From Flavobacteriaceae bacterium (GTDB lineage Bacteria > Bacteroidota > Bacteroidia > Flavobacteriales > Flavobacteriaceae), in NCBI GenBank assembly GCA_030834365.1, contig JAURFJ010000062.1, positions 1 through 7,659 of the forward strand: a DNA stretch of 7,659 nucleotides. Reading direction: 5' to 3'. Positions 1 to 7,282 of the stretch are shown piece after piece. The notes beneath the pieces were generated by a model, which did not search any database, was not told the DNA's origin, and saw only the letters and a program-made list of their open reading frames with translations. Position numbers and translations under genes: made by a program. The stretch's first letter is position 1, and the number at the start of each line of letters is the position of its first letter.

Positions 1-144
1 GGACGTGAATTTACCGAGATGGAATCGGAGTACTTAAACCCCGAAACTCGTTCTAGTGTGCGTGACGAGCTTAAAGAGAAGGTTCAGAAAATTCAAGAAC
101 TCTTCCCTCAAAAGCTATCTGAGGCTGAGACCAGTAAAATTTAA
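1..144 (+). CDS. exbD: ExbD/TolR-family protein, C-terminal end only (5' part outside window)
   Basis: This is an open frame from the first base to a TAA stop at 142-144, coding for the last 47 residues of a protein whose start lies to the left. The visible part is charged and mostly helical, and ends in FPQKLSEAETSKI. That resembles the conserved tail of the first of two tandem ExbD proteins in Bacteroidota, which typically end in a YPxxISEAEP-like sequence. The link is recognition from memory, not an alignment. ExbD proteins are inner-membrane subunits with one transmembrane helix and a periplasmic domain. With ExbB they use the proton gradient to energise TonB-dependent outer-membrane transport. 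The next gene, 22 bp downstream on the same strand, is a clear ExbD and strongly supports the call. The membrane helix and its essential Asp are not in view, so family membership rests on the tail and the context. Confidence 0.7.
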   Translation, partial: GREFTEMESEYLNPETRSSVRDELKEKVQKIQELFPQKLSEAETSKI

Positions 145-166
145 CTTTTAATAGAACAAGAGCATC

Positions 167-649
167 ATGTCAAAATTTGCAAAAAAGAAAGACGGAGATT
201 TGCCAGCGGTTTCAACGGCTTCTCTGCCGGATATTGTTTTCATGCTCCTCTTTTTCTTCATGACGGTTACCACTATGAAAGACAGCTCACTTTTTGTTGA
301 GAATGTTCTTCCGAATGCCGATCAGACTAAAAAGTTAGAGAAGAAAGACCGTGTGATTTACATCTACGCGGGTAAGCCCACTCAAGAGTACATTAAAACT
401 TTTGGAGAGGAGCCTAAGATTCAGTTAAACGATAAGTTTGCGAATGTTCCTGAAGTAGGACCATACATTCTTGCCGAGCGCGCTAAAAAGCCTCAAGAGC
501 TACAGAATGTGTTGACGACCGCTCTCAAGGTAGATCGCAACGCTAACATGGGTATCGTAATGGATATCAAGCAAGAGCTTAGAAAGGTAAATGCCCTAAA
601 GGTGAATTATACCACCTATGAGGGTAATGCCTTTGCCAACTTGCAATAG
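167..649 (+). CDS. exbD: ExbD/TolR-family biopolymer transport protein (second ExbD)
   Basis: This is a complete 160-residue ExbD-type protein. It has a short lysine-rich cytoplasmic N-terminus (1-20), one transmembrane helix at about 21-37, and a periplasmic domain to the end. The helix opens with the family signature LPDIVFMLLFFFMTVTTM. Asp22 is at the place of the membrane aspartate (Asp25 in E. coli ExbD) that carries protons in the ExbB-ExbD motor. The length is close to the 140-200 residues usual for the family. The ATG at 167 is the natural start, because it leaves the expected short N-tail before the helix. No clear Shine-Dalgarno precedes it (AGAACAAGAGC), as is common in Bacteroidota. 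It follows another ExbD-like gene by 22 bp, so both are probably co-transcribed with an exbB homologue to the left. A terminator follows directly. The role in TonB energisation is inferred from the family; a Tol-type or other motor partner is possible. Confidence 0.9.
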   Translation: MSKFAKKKDGDLPAVSTASLPDIVFMLLFFFMTVTTMKDSSLFVENVLPNADQTKKLEKKDRVIYIYAGKPTQEYIKTFGEEPKIQLNDKFANVPEVGPYILAERAKKPQELQNVLTTALKVDRNANMGIVMDIKQELRKVNALKVNYTTYEGNAFANLQ

Positions 650-671
650 TATTTTAGTAACGGATATACAC

Positions 672-701
672 AAAGCCCTAGATTTTTCTGGGGCTTTTTT
701 T
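672..701. terminator. Two-way intrinsic terminator between convergent exbD and rpoN
   Basis: An 11-bp stem pairs AAAGCCCTAGA (672-682) with TCTGGGGCTTT (687-697), with one G-T wobble and a TTTT loop (683-686). On the plus strand a T run (695-701) follows, giving a strong Rho-independent terminator for the exbD operon. On the minus strand the same hairpin starts with an A run and ends in TTTGTGT, so it can also stop rpoN transcripts, probably less efficiently. The rpoN stop codon (TAA, 700-702 on the minus strand) overlaps the T run, so the two operons share the element with no spare sequence. Confidence 0.88.
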
Positions 702-2142
702 ATAGGCTGCGCCTAAGTCGAGCAACGGGAAGATCGAGTTGCTCGCGGTACTTTGCGACGGTTCTTCGTGCCACTCTAAACCCTTTTTCTTTAAGCACCT
801 TGCCAATCTGGTCATCGGTCAATGGGGCCTTCTTGTCTTCTGCGTCTATAAGGTCTCTAACCAGTGACTTGATTTGTCGAGTAGAAACTGTTTCTCCCTC
901 TTCATTAGTCATGGCATCTGAGAAGAAGGTCTTGAGCAACTTGGTGCCGTAGGGAGTATCTGCGTACTTGCTATTGGCCACCCTAGACACAGTAGATACA
1001 TCCATTCCAACGGCTTCGGCAATATCCTTTAAAATCATGGGTTTGATGTCGCGCTCGTCTCCACTTAAAAAATAAGACCTTTGGTGCTGCACAATGGCAT
1101 TCATGGTAATCAAGAGCGTATTTTGCCGTTGTTTTATCGCATCAATAAACCATTTAGCTGAGTCTAGTTTTTGCTTTACAAACTGAACTGTCTCCTTTTG
1201 CTCTTTAGAGGGCTTTCCTTCTTGATAGGCTCTAATTAGCTCTTGGTAAGACTTTGAAACATGCAATTCTGGAGCATTTCGAGCATTCAACAGTACATCG
1301 ATCTGATCTTCTTCTATACGGATGGTAAAATCGGGTATGATGTAGGTGCTAGTTTTGCTTTGGTTGGCGAAACTGGCACCTGGTTTTGGATTTAGCTTTT
1401 CGATTTTGGTGAGCGCTACTTTCAACAGTTCCTCACTGGCTTTGTGTTTGGTCTGCAGTTTTTCAAAATGCTTTTTAGAGAAGAGGTCAAATGAATCTTG
1501 AATAATGGTCATGGCCAAGTCTCGAGCCTCACTTGCTGACTGTCGCTCTAGTTGGAGCCTTAAACACTCTGCGATATTTCTTGCACCAACCCCGGCCGGA
1601 TCTAATTGCTGAACAATGTGTAGCGAATCAATAAGCTCTTCGTGGGCCACCATCAGATTCATATGAAAGGCCATGTCATCGATAAGGTCTTCTTCTGGTC
1701 TTCTAAGGTATCCGCTTTCGTCGAGACTACCGATAAGGTATTCGGCGATTAGGTAGGTTGATTCGCTAATCTCAAAGGTGCCTAATTGACTGATTAGGTG
1801 CTGATGAAATGAGGTGCCCGCGGCATAGGGTATCTGATGGTCTTTTGATTCTTCGGGGTAATTGGAGTCAGTGGTTTTGTAATCGGGTACATCGTCGTCG
1901 GAGAGATAGTCTTCGAGGTCTAGCGTTTCGTTTTCTTGCTCATCCCAAGGATCATCTTGGTCTTCGTAAAGCTCATCTGTTTCAACTGATTCTTTACCTT
2001 GCTCTAAAGCTGGATTCTCTTCAATTTCTTGTTTCAAGCGCTCCTCAAATGCCAGGGTAGGCAGCTGAATGAGTTTCATGAGCTGTATCTGCTGGGGAGA
2101 GAGCTTTTGACTAAGTTTTAATTGAAGCTGCTGTTTAAGCAT
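700..2142 (-). CDS. rpoN: RNA polymerase sigma-54 factor RpoN
   Basis: The product is the alternative sigma factor that directs RNA polymerase to -24/-12 promoters and needs an AAA+ enhancer-binding activator to open them. All sigma-54 regions are visible in the 480 residues. Region I is Gln/Leu-rich (about 1-45, including QKLSPQQIQLMKLIQLPTL) and contacts activators. Region II is very acidic (47-87, 20 Asp/Glu of 41). The core-binding domain covers about 105-300, with LDPAGVGARN at 180-189 and NPKPG at 251-255. A helix-turn-helix lies at about 371-392 (LKDIAEAVGMDVSTVSRVAN). The RpoN box ARRTVAKYRE is intact at 458-467 and reads the -24 element. Length is normal for the family. The ATG at 2142 begins the expected MLKQQLQLKLSQKL sequence, with a weak AGG upstream. 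It starts 10 bp after the asnS stop with no promoter seen between, so it is probably co-transcribed with asnS. No sigma-54 activator gene is in the window. Confidence 0.97.
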   Translation of the reverse strand: MLKQQLQLKLSQKLSPQQIQLMKLIQLPTLAFEERLKQEIEENPALEQGKESVETDELYEDQDDPWDEQENETLDLEDYLSDDDVPDYKTTDSNYPEESKDHQIPYAAGTSFHQHLISQLGTFEISESTYLIAEYLIGSLDESGYLRRPEEDLIDDMAFHMNLMVAHEELIDSLHIVQQLDPAGVGARNIAECLRLQLERQSASEARDLAMTIIQDSFDLFSKKHFEKLQTKHKASEELLKVALTKIEKLNPKPGASFANQSKTSTYIIPDFTIRIEEDQIDVLLNARNAPELHVSKSYQELIRAYQEGKPSKEQKETVQFVKQKLDSAKWFIDAIKQRQNTLLITMNAIVQHQRSYFLSGDERDIKPMILKDIAEAVGMDVSTVSRVANSKYADTPYGTKLLKTFFSDAMTNEEGETVSTRQIKSLVRDLIDAEDKKAPLTDDQIGKVLKEKGFRVARRTVAKYREQLDLPVARLRRSL

Positions 2143-2152
2143 GGATACCTAT

Positions 2153-3538
2153 TTAGAATTCGGCATTCTGAGGCGTTCTAGGATAGGGAATGACGTCACG
2201 AATATTGCCCATGCCAGTGGCAAACATAACTAGGCGCTCGAAGCCCAAGCCAAATCCACTGTGTACAGCCGTTCCAAATTTTCTAAGATCAAGATACCAC
2301 CAGAGCTCTTTAGGGTCTATACCCATCGCGTTAATCTTTCTTTCTAGCACATCGAGGCGCTCTTCGCGCTGGGAACCTCCAACGATTTCGCCGATACCTG
2401 GAAATAACACGTCCATGGCGCGAACGGTCTGCTCATCTTCATTTAGGCGCATATAAAAGGCCTTTATTTTGGCCGGATAGTCAAACAGCACAACCGGGGC
2501 GTTGAAATGCTTCTCCACCAAGTATCGCTCATGCTCGCTTTGAAGGTCGGCTCCCCATTCGGATAGGGGGTATTTGAACTTCTTTTTCTGATTTTCTTTC
2601 GACTGTTTAAGAATCTCGAATGCCTCTGTGTAGCTCAATCGAATGAAGGGCTTGTCTACTACAAATTTGAGTTTCTCGAGCAGTAGCATCGGGCTGCGAT
2701 CCTTTTCGGGCTTGGTTTTGTCTTCATCTGCCAGGCGCTGCTCTAAAAAGCTAAGATCTTCTTTGCAGTGCTCGAGCACGTAGCTTATGGTGCTTTTTAT
2801 AAAGTCTTCGGCCAATTCCATGGTGTCTTCAAGATCGTAAAAGGCCATTTCGGGTTCGATCATCCAAAACTCGGCTAGGTGTCTAGACGTGTTTGAGTTT
2901 TCTGCTCTGAAGGTTGGTCCAAAGGTGTATACCTTTCCGAGCCCCATGGCATAGGTTTCGGCCTCGAGCTGTCCAGAAACGGTTAAATGCGTCTCTTTGC
3001 CGAAGAAGTCGTTAGTTGCTAGTTTGAACATTTCTCCTGCCCCTTCAGCGTCAGATCCCGTAATAATAGGGGTATTCATGTAGAAAAATCCATTTGAATT
3101 GAAATACTGATGAACAGCAAAAGCTAGTGCAGAACGCACGCGCATAATGGCCGCAAAGGTGTTCGTTCGAATCCGCAGGTGCGCCTTCTCTCGTAAGAAT
3201 TCTAGGCTGTGCTTCTTAGGTTGTATGGGGTAGAGGTCAGGATCGGCTATCCCGAGCAGTTCAACAGCTTCTACTTGTATTTCAACCTGCTGTCCTTTGC
3301 CTTGACTCTCCACAAAAAGGCCACTAAGTTTAAGGGCCGTTCCGGTATGTATCTTGTTCAGTAATCCTTCATCGAAAGACTCAAAATCTACTACACACTG
3401 CAGATTAGTTAGCGTTGATCCGTCGTTAAGTGCAATAAAGCGATTGCTTCTGAAGGTGCGCACCCACCCCATAACCGTTACCGACTGATTTATTGGATTT
3501 TGCTCGAGAAGTTGTTTGATCGTTTCAGGCTTGTACAT
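2153..3538 (-). CDS. asnS: Asparaginyl-tRNA synthetase
   Basis: This cytoplasmic class IIb aminoacyl-tRNA synthetase charges tRNA-Asn with asparagine using ATP. The 461 residues match the usual bacterial length (466 in E. coli). The N-terminal OB-fold anticodon-binding domain covers about 17-100 (VTVMGWVRTFRSNRFIALND and onward). The catalytic domain follows from about 120. Class II motif 2 is FRAENSNTSRHLAEF at 210-224, with the ATP-binding Arg. The AsnRS-type segment GEIVGGSQREERLDVL is at 383-398. Motif 3 is GFGLGFERLVMFATG at 428-442, and the tail VIPYPRTPQNAEF is typical. These features separate it from AspRS and LysRS, and a dedicated AsnRS implies direct charging of tRNA-Asn. A lysine-rich stretch (QKKKFKYP, 317-324) lies between motifs 2 and 3. 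The ATG at 3538 gives the expected start. It is 48 bp after the exporter gene, with a possible weak promoter in that gap, and 10 bp before rpoN. Confidence 0.98.
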   Translation of the reverse strand: MYKPETIKQLLEQNPINQSVTVMGWVRTFRSNRFIALNDGSTLTNLQCVVDFESFDEGLLNKIHTGTALKLSGLFVESQGKGQQVEIQVEAVELLGIADPDLYPIQPKKHSLEFLREKAHLRIRTNTFAAIMRVRSALAFAVHQYFNSNGFFYMNTPIITGSDAEGAGEMFKLATNDFFGKETHLTVSGQLEAETYAMGLGKVYTFGPTFRAENSNTSRHLAEFWMIEPEMAFYDLEDTMELAEDFIKSTISYVLEHCKEDLSFLEQRLADEDKTKPEKDRSPMLLLEKLKFVVDKPFIRLSYTEAFEILKQSKENQKKKFKYPLSEWGADLQSEHERYLVEKHFNAPVVLFDYPAKIKAFYMRLNEDEQTVRAMDVLFPGIGEIVGGSQREERLDVLERKINAMGIDPKELWWYLDLRKFGTAVHSGFGLGFERLVMFATGMGNIRDVIPYPRTPQNAEF

Positions 3539-3559
3539 ATACGCTAAAATTTCAGTCTG

Positions 3560-3594
3560 TAAAGATACATTTTGCCCTTGTCTTGTCTAGTCAA
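3560..3594 (-). promoter_or_regulatory. Possible weak Bacteroidota-type promoter for asnS-rpoN
   Basis: On the minus strand, TATCTTTA (3567 to 3560) matches the Bacteroidota -7 consensus TAnnTTTG at all but the last base. A TTG (3594 to 3592) lies 24 bp upstream of it, a little farther than the usual 17-23 bp to the -33 element. Transcription would begin roughly 15-20 bases before the asnS ATG. The 48-bp gap holds no hairpin with a T run, so read-through from the exporter gene is also possible. A match this loose arises often by chance in AT-rich DNA. Confidence 0.3.
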
Positions 3595-5992
3595 TCGAAT
3601 CTACATCTTTGGGAAGAATGTCGATTTTAGGCTGCTTAAGTACTTTTTTGTTGGCTATGTTGCGCTCCAAAGAGAGCAGTAAGCAAGGAAGTAATACGAG
3701 ATTGGCTAACATCGCTAGCAGCAAGGTGGCTGAGATTAATCCTCCTAGAGCTTGGGTTCCTCCGTAATTGCTAATCATAAATACCGAGAACCCAAAGAAA
3801 AGCACCACTGAGGTGTAGAACATGCTTACACCCGTTTCTTTGAGGGCCGCAAATACCGACTTCTTGATGTGCCAATCGTTGAGCACCAACTCTTGGCGGT
3901 ATTTTGCCAAGAAGTGAATAGTATCGTCTACCGATATTCCAAAGGCTATGCTAAAAATCAAAATAGTGGAAGGCTTAATGGGTATTCCGGCGAAGCCCAT
4001 TAGACCTGCGGTCACTAATAAGGGCAGCAGATTGGGAATCAGTGAAATAATGATCATCTGATACGACCTAAATAGGTAGGCCATAAACATCGAAATAAGA
4101 ATTACCGCGAGTAAAAGTGAAATGAGCAAATTATTGACTAAGTAGCGGGTGCTTTTGAGATAAAGTAGGGCCTTTCCGGTGATGCTCACCTGGTAACGGT
4201 CAGAAGGAAATATGCGTTCAATAGAACGGTAGAGCTGGTCTTCAAGTACCTCCATTCTATGGGTTTTCACGTCTTTCATCATCAGTGACAGACGCGCAAT
4301 TTGCTCTTTTTCATCGACCATAGAACCCATTAAGTCGCCTTTAGAATCGGTGTTGACCGCAGATGATATGGCGTCTAGTATGAAGTTGCGTTCTTGGGTA
4401 GTTGGCAATTGATAATAGCGGGGGAGACCCTTATAGAAGGCCTGTTTCGCGTATTTTAAAACAGCAGATATGGATAGCGGTCTAGACAGTTCTTCATTTT
4501 CGGAAATTTCTTGGGTGAGCTCTTCTATGCGGTTCAGGTTAGCGGTGTTGAGCACACCTTTTTCACGACCCGTGTCAATCAGTATTTCTACGGGAAGCAC
4601 CCCGCTAAATTGATGCTCGTAAAAGAGAATGTCATCGTAAAAATCTGTATTCTTTGGAAGGTCTTCTATTCGGCTACCGGTTATCTCTATTTGATAGATG
4701 CCTATTATACTTAATACGAGCAGCCCAATAGAACTTCCGTATACGGCAATGCGGTGATTGCGCACAATGCGTTCCATGGTGGCTACAAAGAGATCGATCC
4801 AGGGCGTATTAAGGTGCTGCAGGTGCTTGTCCTTGGGCAGAGGCATATAGCTGTAAATAATCGGAATAATCAGCAGCGATAGCGCAAAAATTCCGAGAAT
4901 ATTTATAGAGGCCACAACGCCAAATTCGCGCAGTAACGAGCTGCTCAATATGATAAAGGTGGCAAAGCCAGAGGCGGTAGTGATATTGGTCATCAAGGTG
5001 GCATTTCCGACCCTTGAAATAACGCGAATTAGCGATCGAGCTTGGTTGCCGTGTTTTTTAACCTCTTGCTGATACTTGTTGATTAGAAAGATGCAATTAG
5101 GTATCCCAATCACAATGATGAGCGGAGGAATAAGTGCGGTTAGAATCGTGATTTCATATCCCAGAAGGCCAATAATTCCAAAAGACCAGCTCACACCTAT
5201 GAGCACTACAATCATAGAAATAAACGTGGCCCGAAAGCTCCTGAAGAAAAAGAAAAAGATGAGCGCGGTAACCCCTAATGCGCCAATGACAAATAGTATC
5301 ATCTCGCGTTTTAGTGTCTCCGCATTTCGGGTTTTTATATAGGGCATTCCAGAGATGCGTGCGTGCACTCCTGACTCTCGCTCAAAGGTCTTGACCATGT
5401 GGGCAAAATCATTGAGTATGAATTGGCTACGCACCTTGGTGTTAACCAGATCCGGATCCATATAAGCGATGGTTCGAATGGCTAAGCTTTTGGGATCATA
5501 GATAATGTTTTCGTAAAACGGTAGCCGCTCGAATAGGTGGTAGAGTTTAGACTTGGCATTTTCGTCGCTTAAGGCTTCACGCGGATTAAAAGGAGTGGTG
5601 GTCAAATCACCGGTTTTCGAATCACGCACGATCTCATCAATGTTGTCTAACGAAATGACCTTTGTGATCTCCGGAGCGGCTTCTAATTGTTTACTAAGTC
5701 TATTGAATGCGTTGAATGATTTAGCAGTAAATAGGTCGCGCCCTTCAACAGCAATGAGAATGGCGTTGTCTTCAATGCCGAAAATGGCCGTAAACGCATC
5801 GTATTTTAAAATTTCGGGATGGTCGTTAGGAAGTACTGAGGTCTCTGCGTTCGAGAACTTGACGTATTGCCATTGACTGATAAAGAAGGCCGTTATTAAG
5901 ATAACGCCTGCTATCCATGCAACGCGATTTCTGAGAATAATACGGGCAACAGCAGGCCAAAAACCCTCAAAGAAAACGGCCAGCTTTCCCAT
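3587..5992 (-). CDS. RND-superfamily (MMPL/HAE3-type) membrane exporter
   Basis: The 801-residue inner-membrane protein has the duplicated RND layout with about 12 transmembrane helices: TM1 at about 24-42, a periplasmic loop (43-229), TM2-6 (about 231-383), TM7 (about 414-435), a second loop (436-619) and TM8-12 (about 620-775). This fits the MMPL/HAE3 group, which exports lipids, hopanoids or other hydrophobic compounds using the proton gradient. The substrate cannot be read from sequence. The second repeat has the acidic relay motif FGISVDDTIHFLAKYRQE (684-701, Asp689-Asp690). The matching place in the first repeat reads IGIPNCIFLINKYQQE (295-310) with no Asp. No membrane-fusion or outer-membrane channel gene is adjacent. 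HAE3 proteins are generally thought to work without dedicated ones. The ATG is 4 bp after the frr stop, which suggests translational coupling; the next gene, asnS, is 48 bp downstream. The family call is secure and the function is not. Confidence 0.9.
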   Translation of the reverse strand: MGKLAVFFEGFWPAVARIILRNRVAWIAGVILITAFFISQWQYVKFSNAETSVLPNDHPEILKYDAFTAIFGIEDNAILIAVEGRDLFTAKSFNAFNRLSKQLEAAPEITKVISLDNIDEIVRDSKTGDLTTTPFNPREALSDENAKSKLYHLFERLPFYENIIYDPKSLAIRTIAYMDPDLVNTKVRSQFILNDFAHMVKTFERESGVHARISGMPYIKTRNAETLKREMILFVIGALGVTALIFFFFFRSFRATFISMIVVLIGVSWSFGIIGLLGYEITILTALIPPLIIVIGIPNCIFLINKYQQEVKKHGNQARSLIRVISRVGNATLMTNITTASGFATFIILSSSLLREFGVVASINILGIFALSLLIIPIIYSYMPLPKDKHLQHLNTPWIDLFVATMERIVRNHRIAVYGSSIGLLVLSIIGIYQIEITGSRIEDLPKNTDFYDDILFYEHQFSGVLPVEILIDTGREKGVLNTANLNRIEELTQEISENEELSRPLSISAVLKYAKQAFYKGLPRYYQLPTTQERNFILDAISSAVNTDSKGDLMGSMVDEKEQIARLSLMMKDVKTHRMEVLEDQLYRSIERIFPSDRYQVSITGKALLYLKSTRYLVNNLLISLLLAVILISMFMAYLFRSYQMIIISLIPNLLPLLVTAGLMGFAGIPIKPSTILIFSIAFGISVDDTIHFLAKYRQELVLNDWHIKKSVFAALKETGVSMFYTSVVLFFGFSVFMISNYGGTQALGGLISATLLLAMLANLVLLPCLLLSLERNIANKKVLKQPKIDILPKDVDSID

Positions 5993-5996
5993 AGAA

Positions 5997-6551
5997 TCAC
6001 ACTTTCATGATTTCAGACTCTTTCAATTTTAAAGCGTCGTCAATCTTTGCGATGAATGAATTGGTAAGTTCTTGAACATCAGCTTCTGCATCTTTCAATA
6101 CGTCTTCGCTGATTTCTAGTTTTTTGAGTTCTTTATTGGCTTCTTGTCGTGCAGATCTCACTCCTATTTTGGCATCTTCTGACTCAGCCTTAGCCTGTTT
6201 TACTAGGTCTCTTCTTCGTTCTTCGGTCAGTGGAGGTACACTGATAATAATCAGGTCTCCGTTATTCATAGGGTTAAAGCCTAGATTGGCATTGAGAATG
6301 GCCTTTTCAATTTCTTGAAGCATTGACTTTTCCCAAGGCTGTACAGCGAGGGTTCGCGCATCAGGCGTATTGACATTAGCCACCTGAGAGAGCGGGGTCA
6401 TAGATCCATAGTAATCTACTTGAACTGTAGAAAGCATAATTGGGCTGGCTTTTCCAGCACGAATTTTAGCGAAAGCCTTTTCGAGATGGCTCATCGCGGC
6501 CTGCATTTGGTCTTTGGCCTCTTCAAGAATTAACTCTATCTCCTCGTTCAT
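5997..6551 (-). CDS. frr: Ribosome recycling factor
   Basis: RRF works with EF-G to split the post-termination ribosome so its subunits can be reused. The 184 residues match the family length (185 in E. coli). The three-helix-bundle domain I is formed by residues about 1-29 and 105-184, and the small beta domain II by about 31-103. Visible family motifs are KIRAGKASP (29-37), QVDYYGSMTPLSQVANV (44-60), DARTLAVQPWEK (64-75), NPMNNGDLIIISVPPLTEERR (starting at 93) and VRSARQEAN (131-139). Arg132 sits at the position of the functionally important Arg132 of the E. coli protein. The ATG at 6551 is 5 bp after the pyrH stop, and the TGA stop is 4 bp before the exporter start. The order pyrH-frr is conserved across bacteria. 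No Shine-Dalgarno is visible, so translation may depend on ribosomes finishing pyrH. Confidence 0.98.
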   Translation of the reverse strand: MNEEIELILEEAKDQMQAAMSHLEKAFAKIRAGKASPIMLSTVQVDYYGSMTPLSQVANVNTPDARTLAVQPWEKSMLQEIEKAILNANLGFNPMNNGDLIIISVPPLTEERRRDLVKQAKAESEDAKIGVRSARQEANKELKKLEISEDVLKDAEADVQELTNSFIAKIDDALKLKESEIMKV

Positions 6552-6556
6552 AACTT

Positions 6557-7264
6557 TTAAAGGTTTACTTCTGTGCCCACGTCTTCTCCGGTAACCACCT
6601 TTAAAAGGTTACCTGCTTTATTCATGTCAAAAACAACAATGGGCAATTCGTTTTCTTGGCTAAGGGTAAAGGCTGTAGTGTCCATCACTTTCAATCCTTT
6701 GCTGAGCACGTCTTGAAAGCTTATCTTATCATATCTAATGGCCGTTTTGTCTATTTCTGGATCGGCGCTGTAGATTCCGTCTACCCGAGTCCCCTTCAAG
6801 ATCACATCGGCTTTGATTTCTATAGCGCGTAAAACAGCCGCTGAATCTGTAGTGAAGTAAGGATTTCCGGTTCCTGCTCCAAAGATAACGACTCGGCCTT
6901 TTTCGAGATGCCTCATGGCCCTTCTGCGAATGAAGGGCTCCGCTACCTCATCTATCTTGATAGCGGTCTGTAAGCGGGTCTCAACCCCCTGGTTTTCTAA
7001 GGCACTTTGAAGGGCAAGCCCATTAATCACCGTGGCTAACATGCCCATGTGGTCTCCTTGAACGCGATCCATTCCTTGGCCAGCTCCTGAAAGTCCTCTA
7101 AATATGTTGCCCCCGCCAATAACAACAGCTACTTCAATGTTATGCTGAATTACGGCTTTGATTTCGCGAGCGTATTGCTCTAGTCTCTTGGCGTCGATTC
7201 CGTATTGTTGAGTTCCCATTAGGGACTCTCCGCTAAGCTTAAGGAGAATTCTCTGATAGCGCAT
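6557..7264 (-). CDS. pyrH: Uridylate kinase (UMP kinase)
   Basis: This hexameric amino-acid-kinase-fold enzyme phosphorylates UMP to UDP with ATP, feeding all pyrimidine nucleotide synthesis. From the ATG at 7264 the protein has 235 residues, the usual length. Motifs in that numbering are LLKLSGE (7-13), VVIGGGNIFRG (47-57, phosphate binding), DHMGMLATVINGLAL (71-85), GTGNPYFTTDSAA (131-143, UMP and ATP site) and KGTRVDGIYSADP (157-169). MDTTAFTL is at 194-201. The frame can be extended 21 bases to a TTG at 7285. I reject that start because the TTG is the last three bases of a perfect -7 promoter element and so would lie upstream of the transcript, and because homologues begin MxYxRILLKLSGE as here. 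It follows tsf across a terminator and leads a tight pyrH-frr-exporter cluster. Confidence 0.97.
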   Translation of the reverse strand: MRYQRILLKLSGESLMGTQQYGIDAKRLEQYAREIKAVIQHNIEVAVVIGGGNIFRGLSGAGQGMDRVQGDHMGMLATVINGLALQSALENQGVETRLQTAIKIDEVAEPFIRRRAMRHLEKGRVVIFGAGTGNPYFTTDSAAVLRAIEIKADVILKGTRVDGIYSADPEIDKTAIRYDKISFQDVLSKGLKVMDTTAFTLSQENELPIVVFDMNKAGNLLKVVTGEDVGTEVNL

Positions 7265-7282
7265 GGCCCTATTTTTGTAAAT

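Noticed and set aside
1374..1389. TGGCAC on the plus strand, considered as a sigma-54 -24 element
   Set aside because: At the -12 spacing the sequence reads TTTG, not TTGC. It also lies inside rpoN in antisense, with no gene to drive.
1809..2060. Plus-strand open frame antisense to rpoN
   Set aside because: It lies wholly inside rpoN, whose protein is recognisable throughout. Its translation is rich in Arg, His and Leu and resembles no family.
2190..2456. Plus-strand open frame antisense to asnS
   Set aside because: It overlaps the motif 3 end of asnS, which is strongly conserved. The frame is low-complexity in Pro, Ser and Arg, as expected of a shadow.
4511..6318. Four plus-strand open frames (4511-4714, 5076-5342, 5553-5876, 6124-6318) antisense to the exporter and frr
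   Set aside because: All are shadows of well-supported minus-strand genes. None has a recognisable domain or its own upstream signal.
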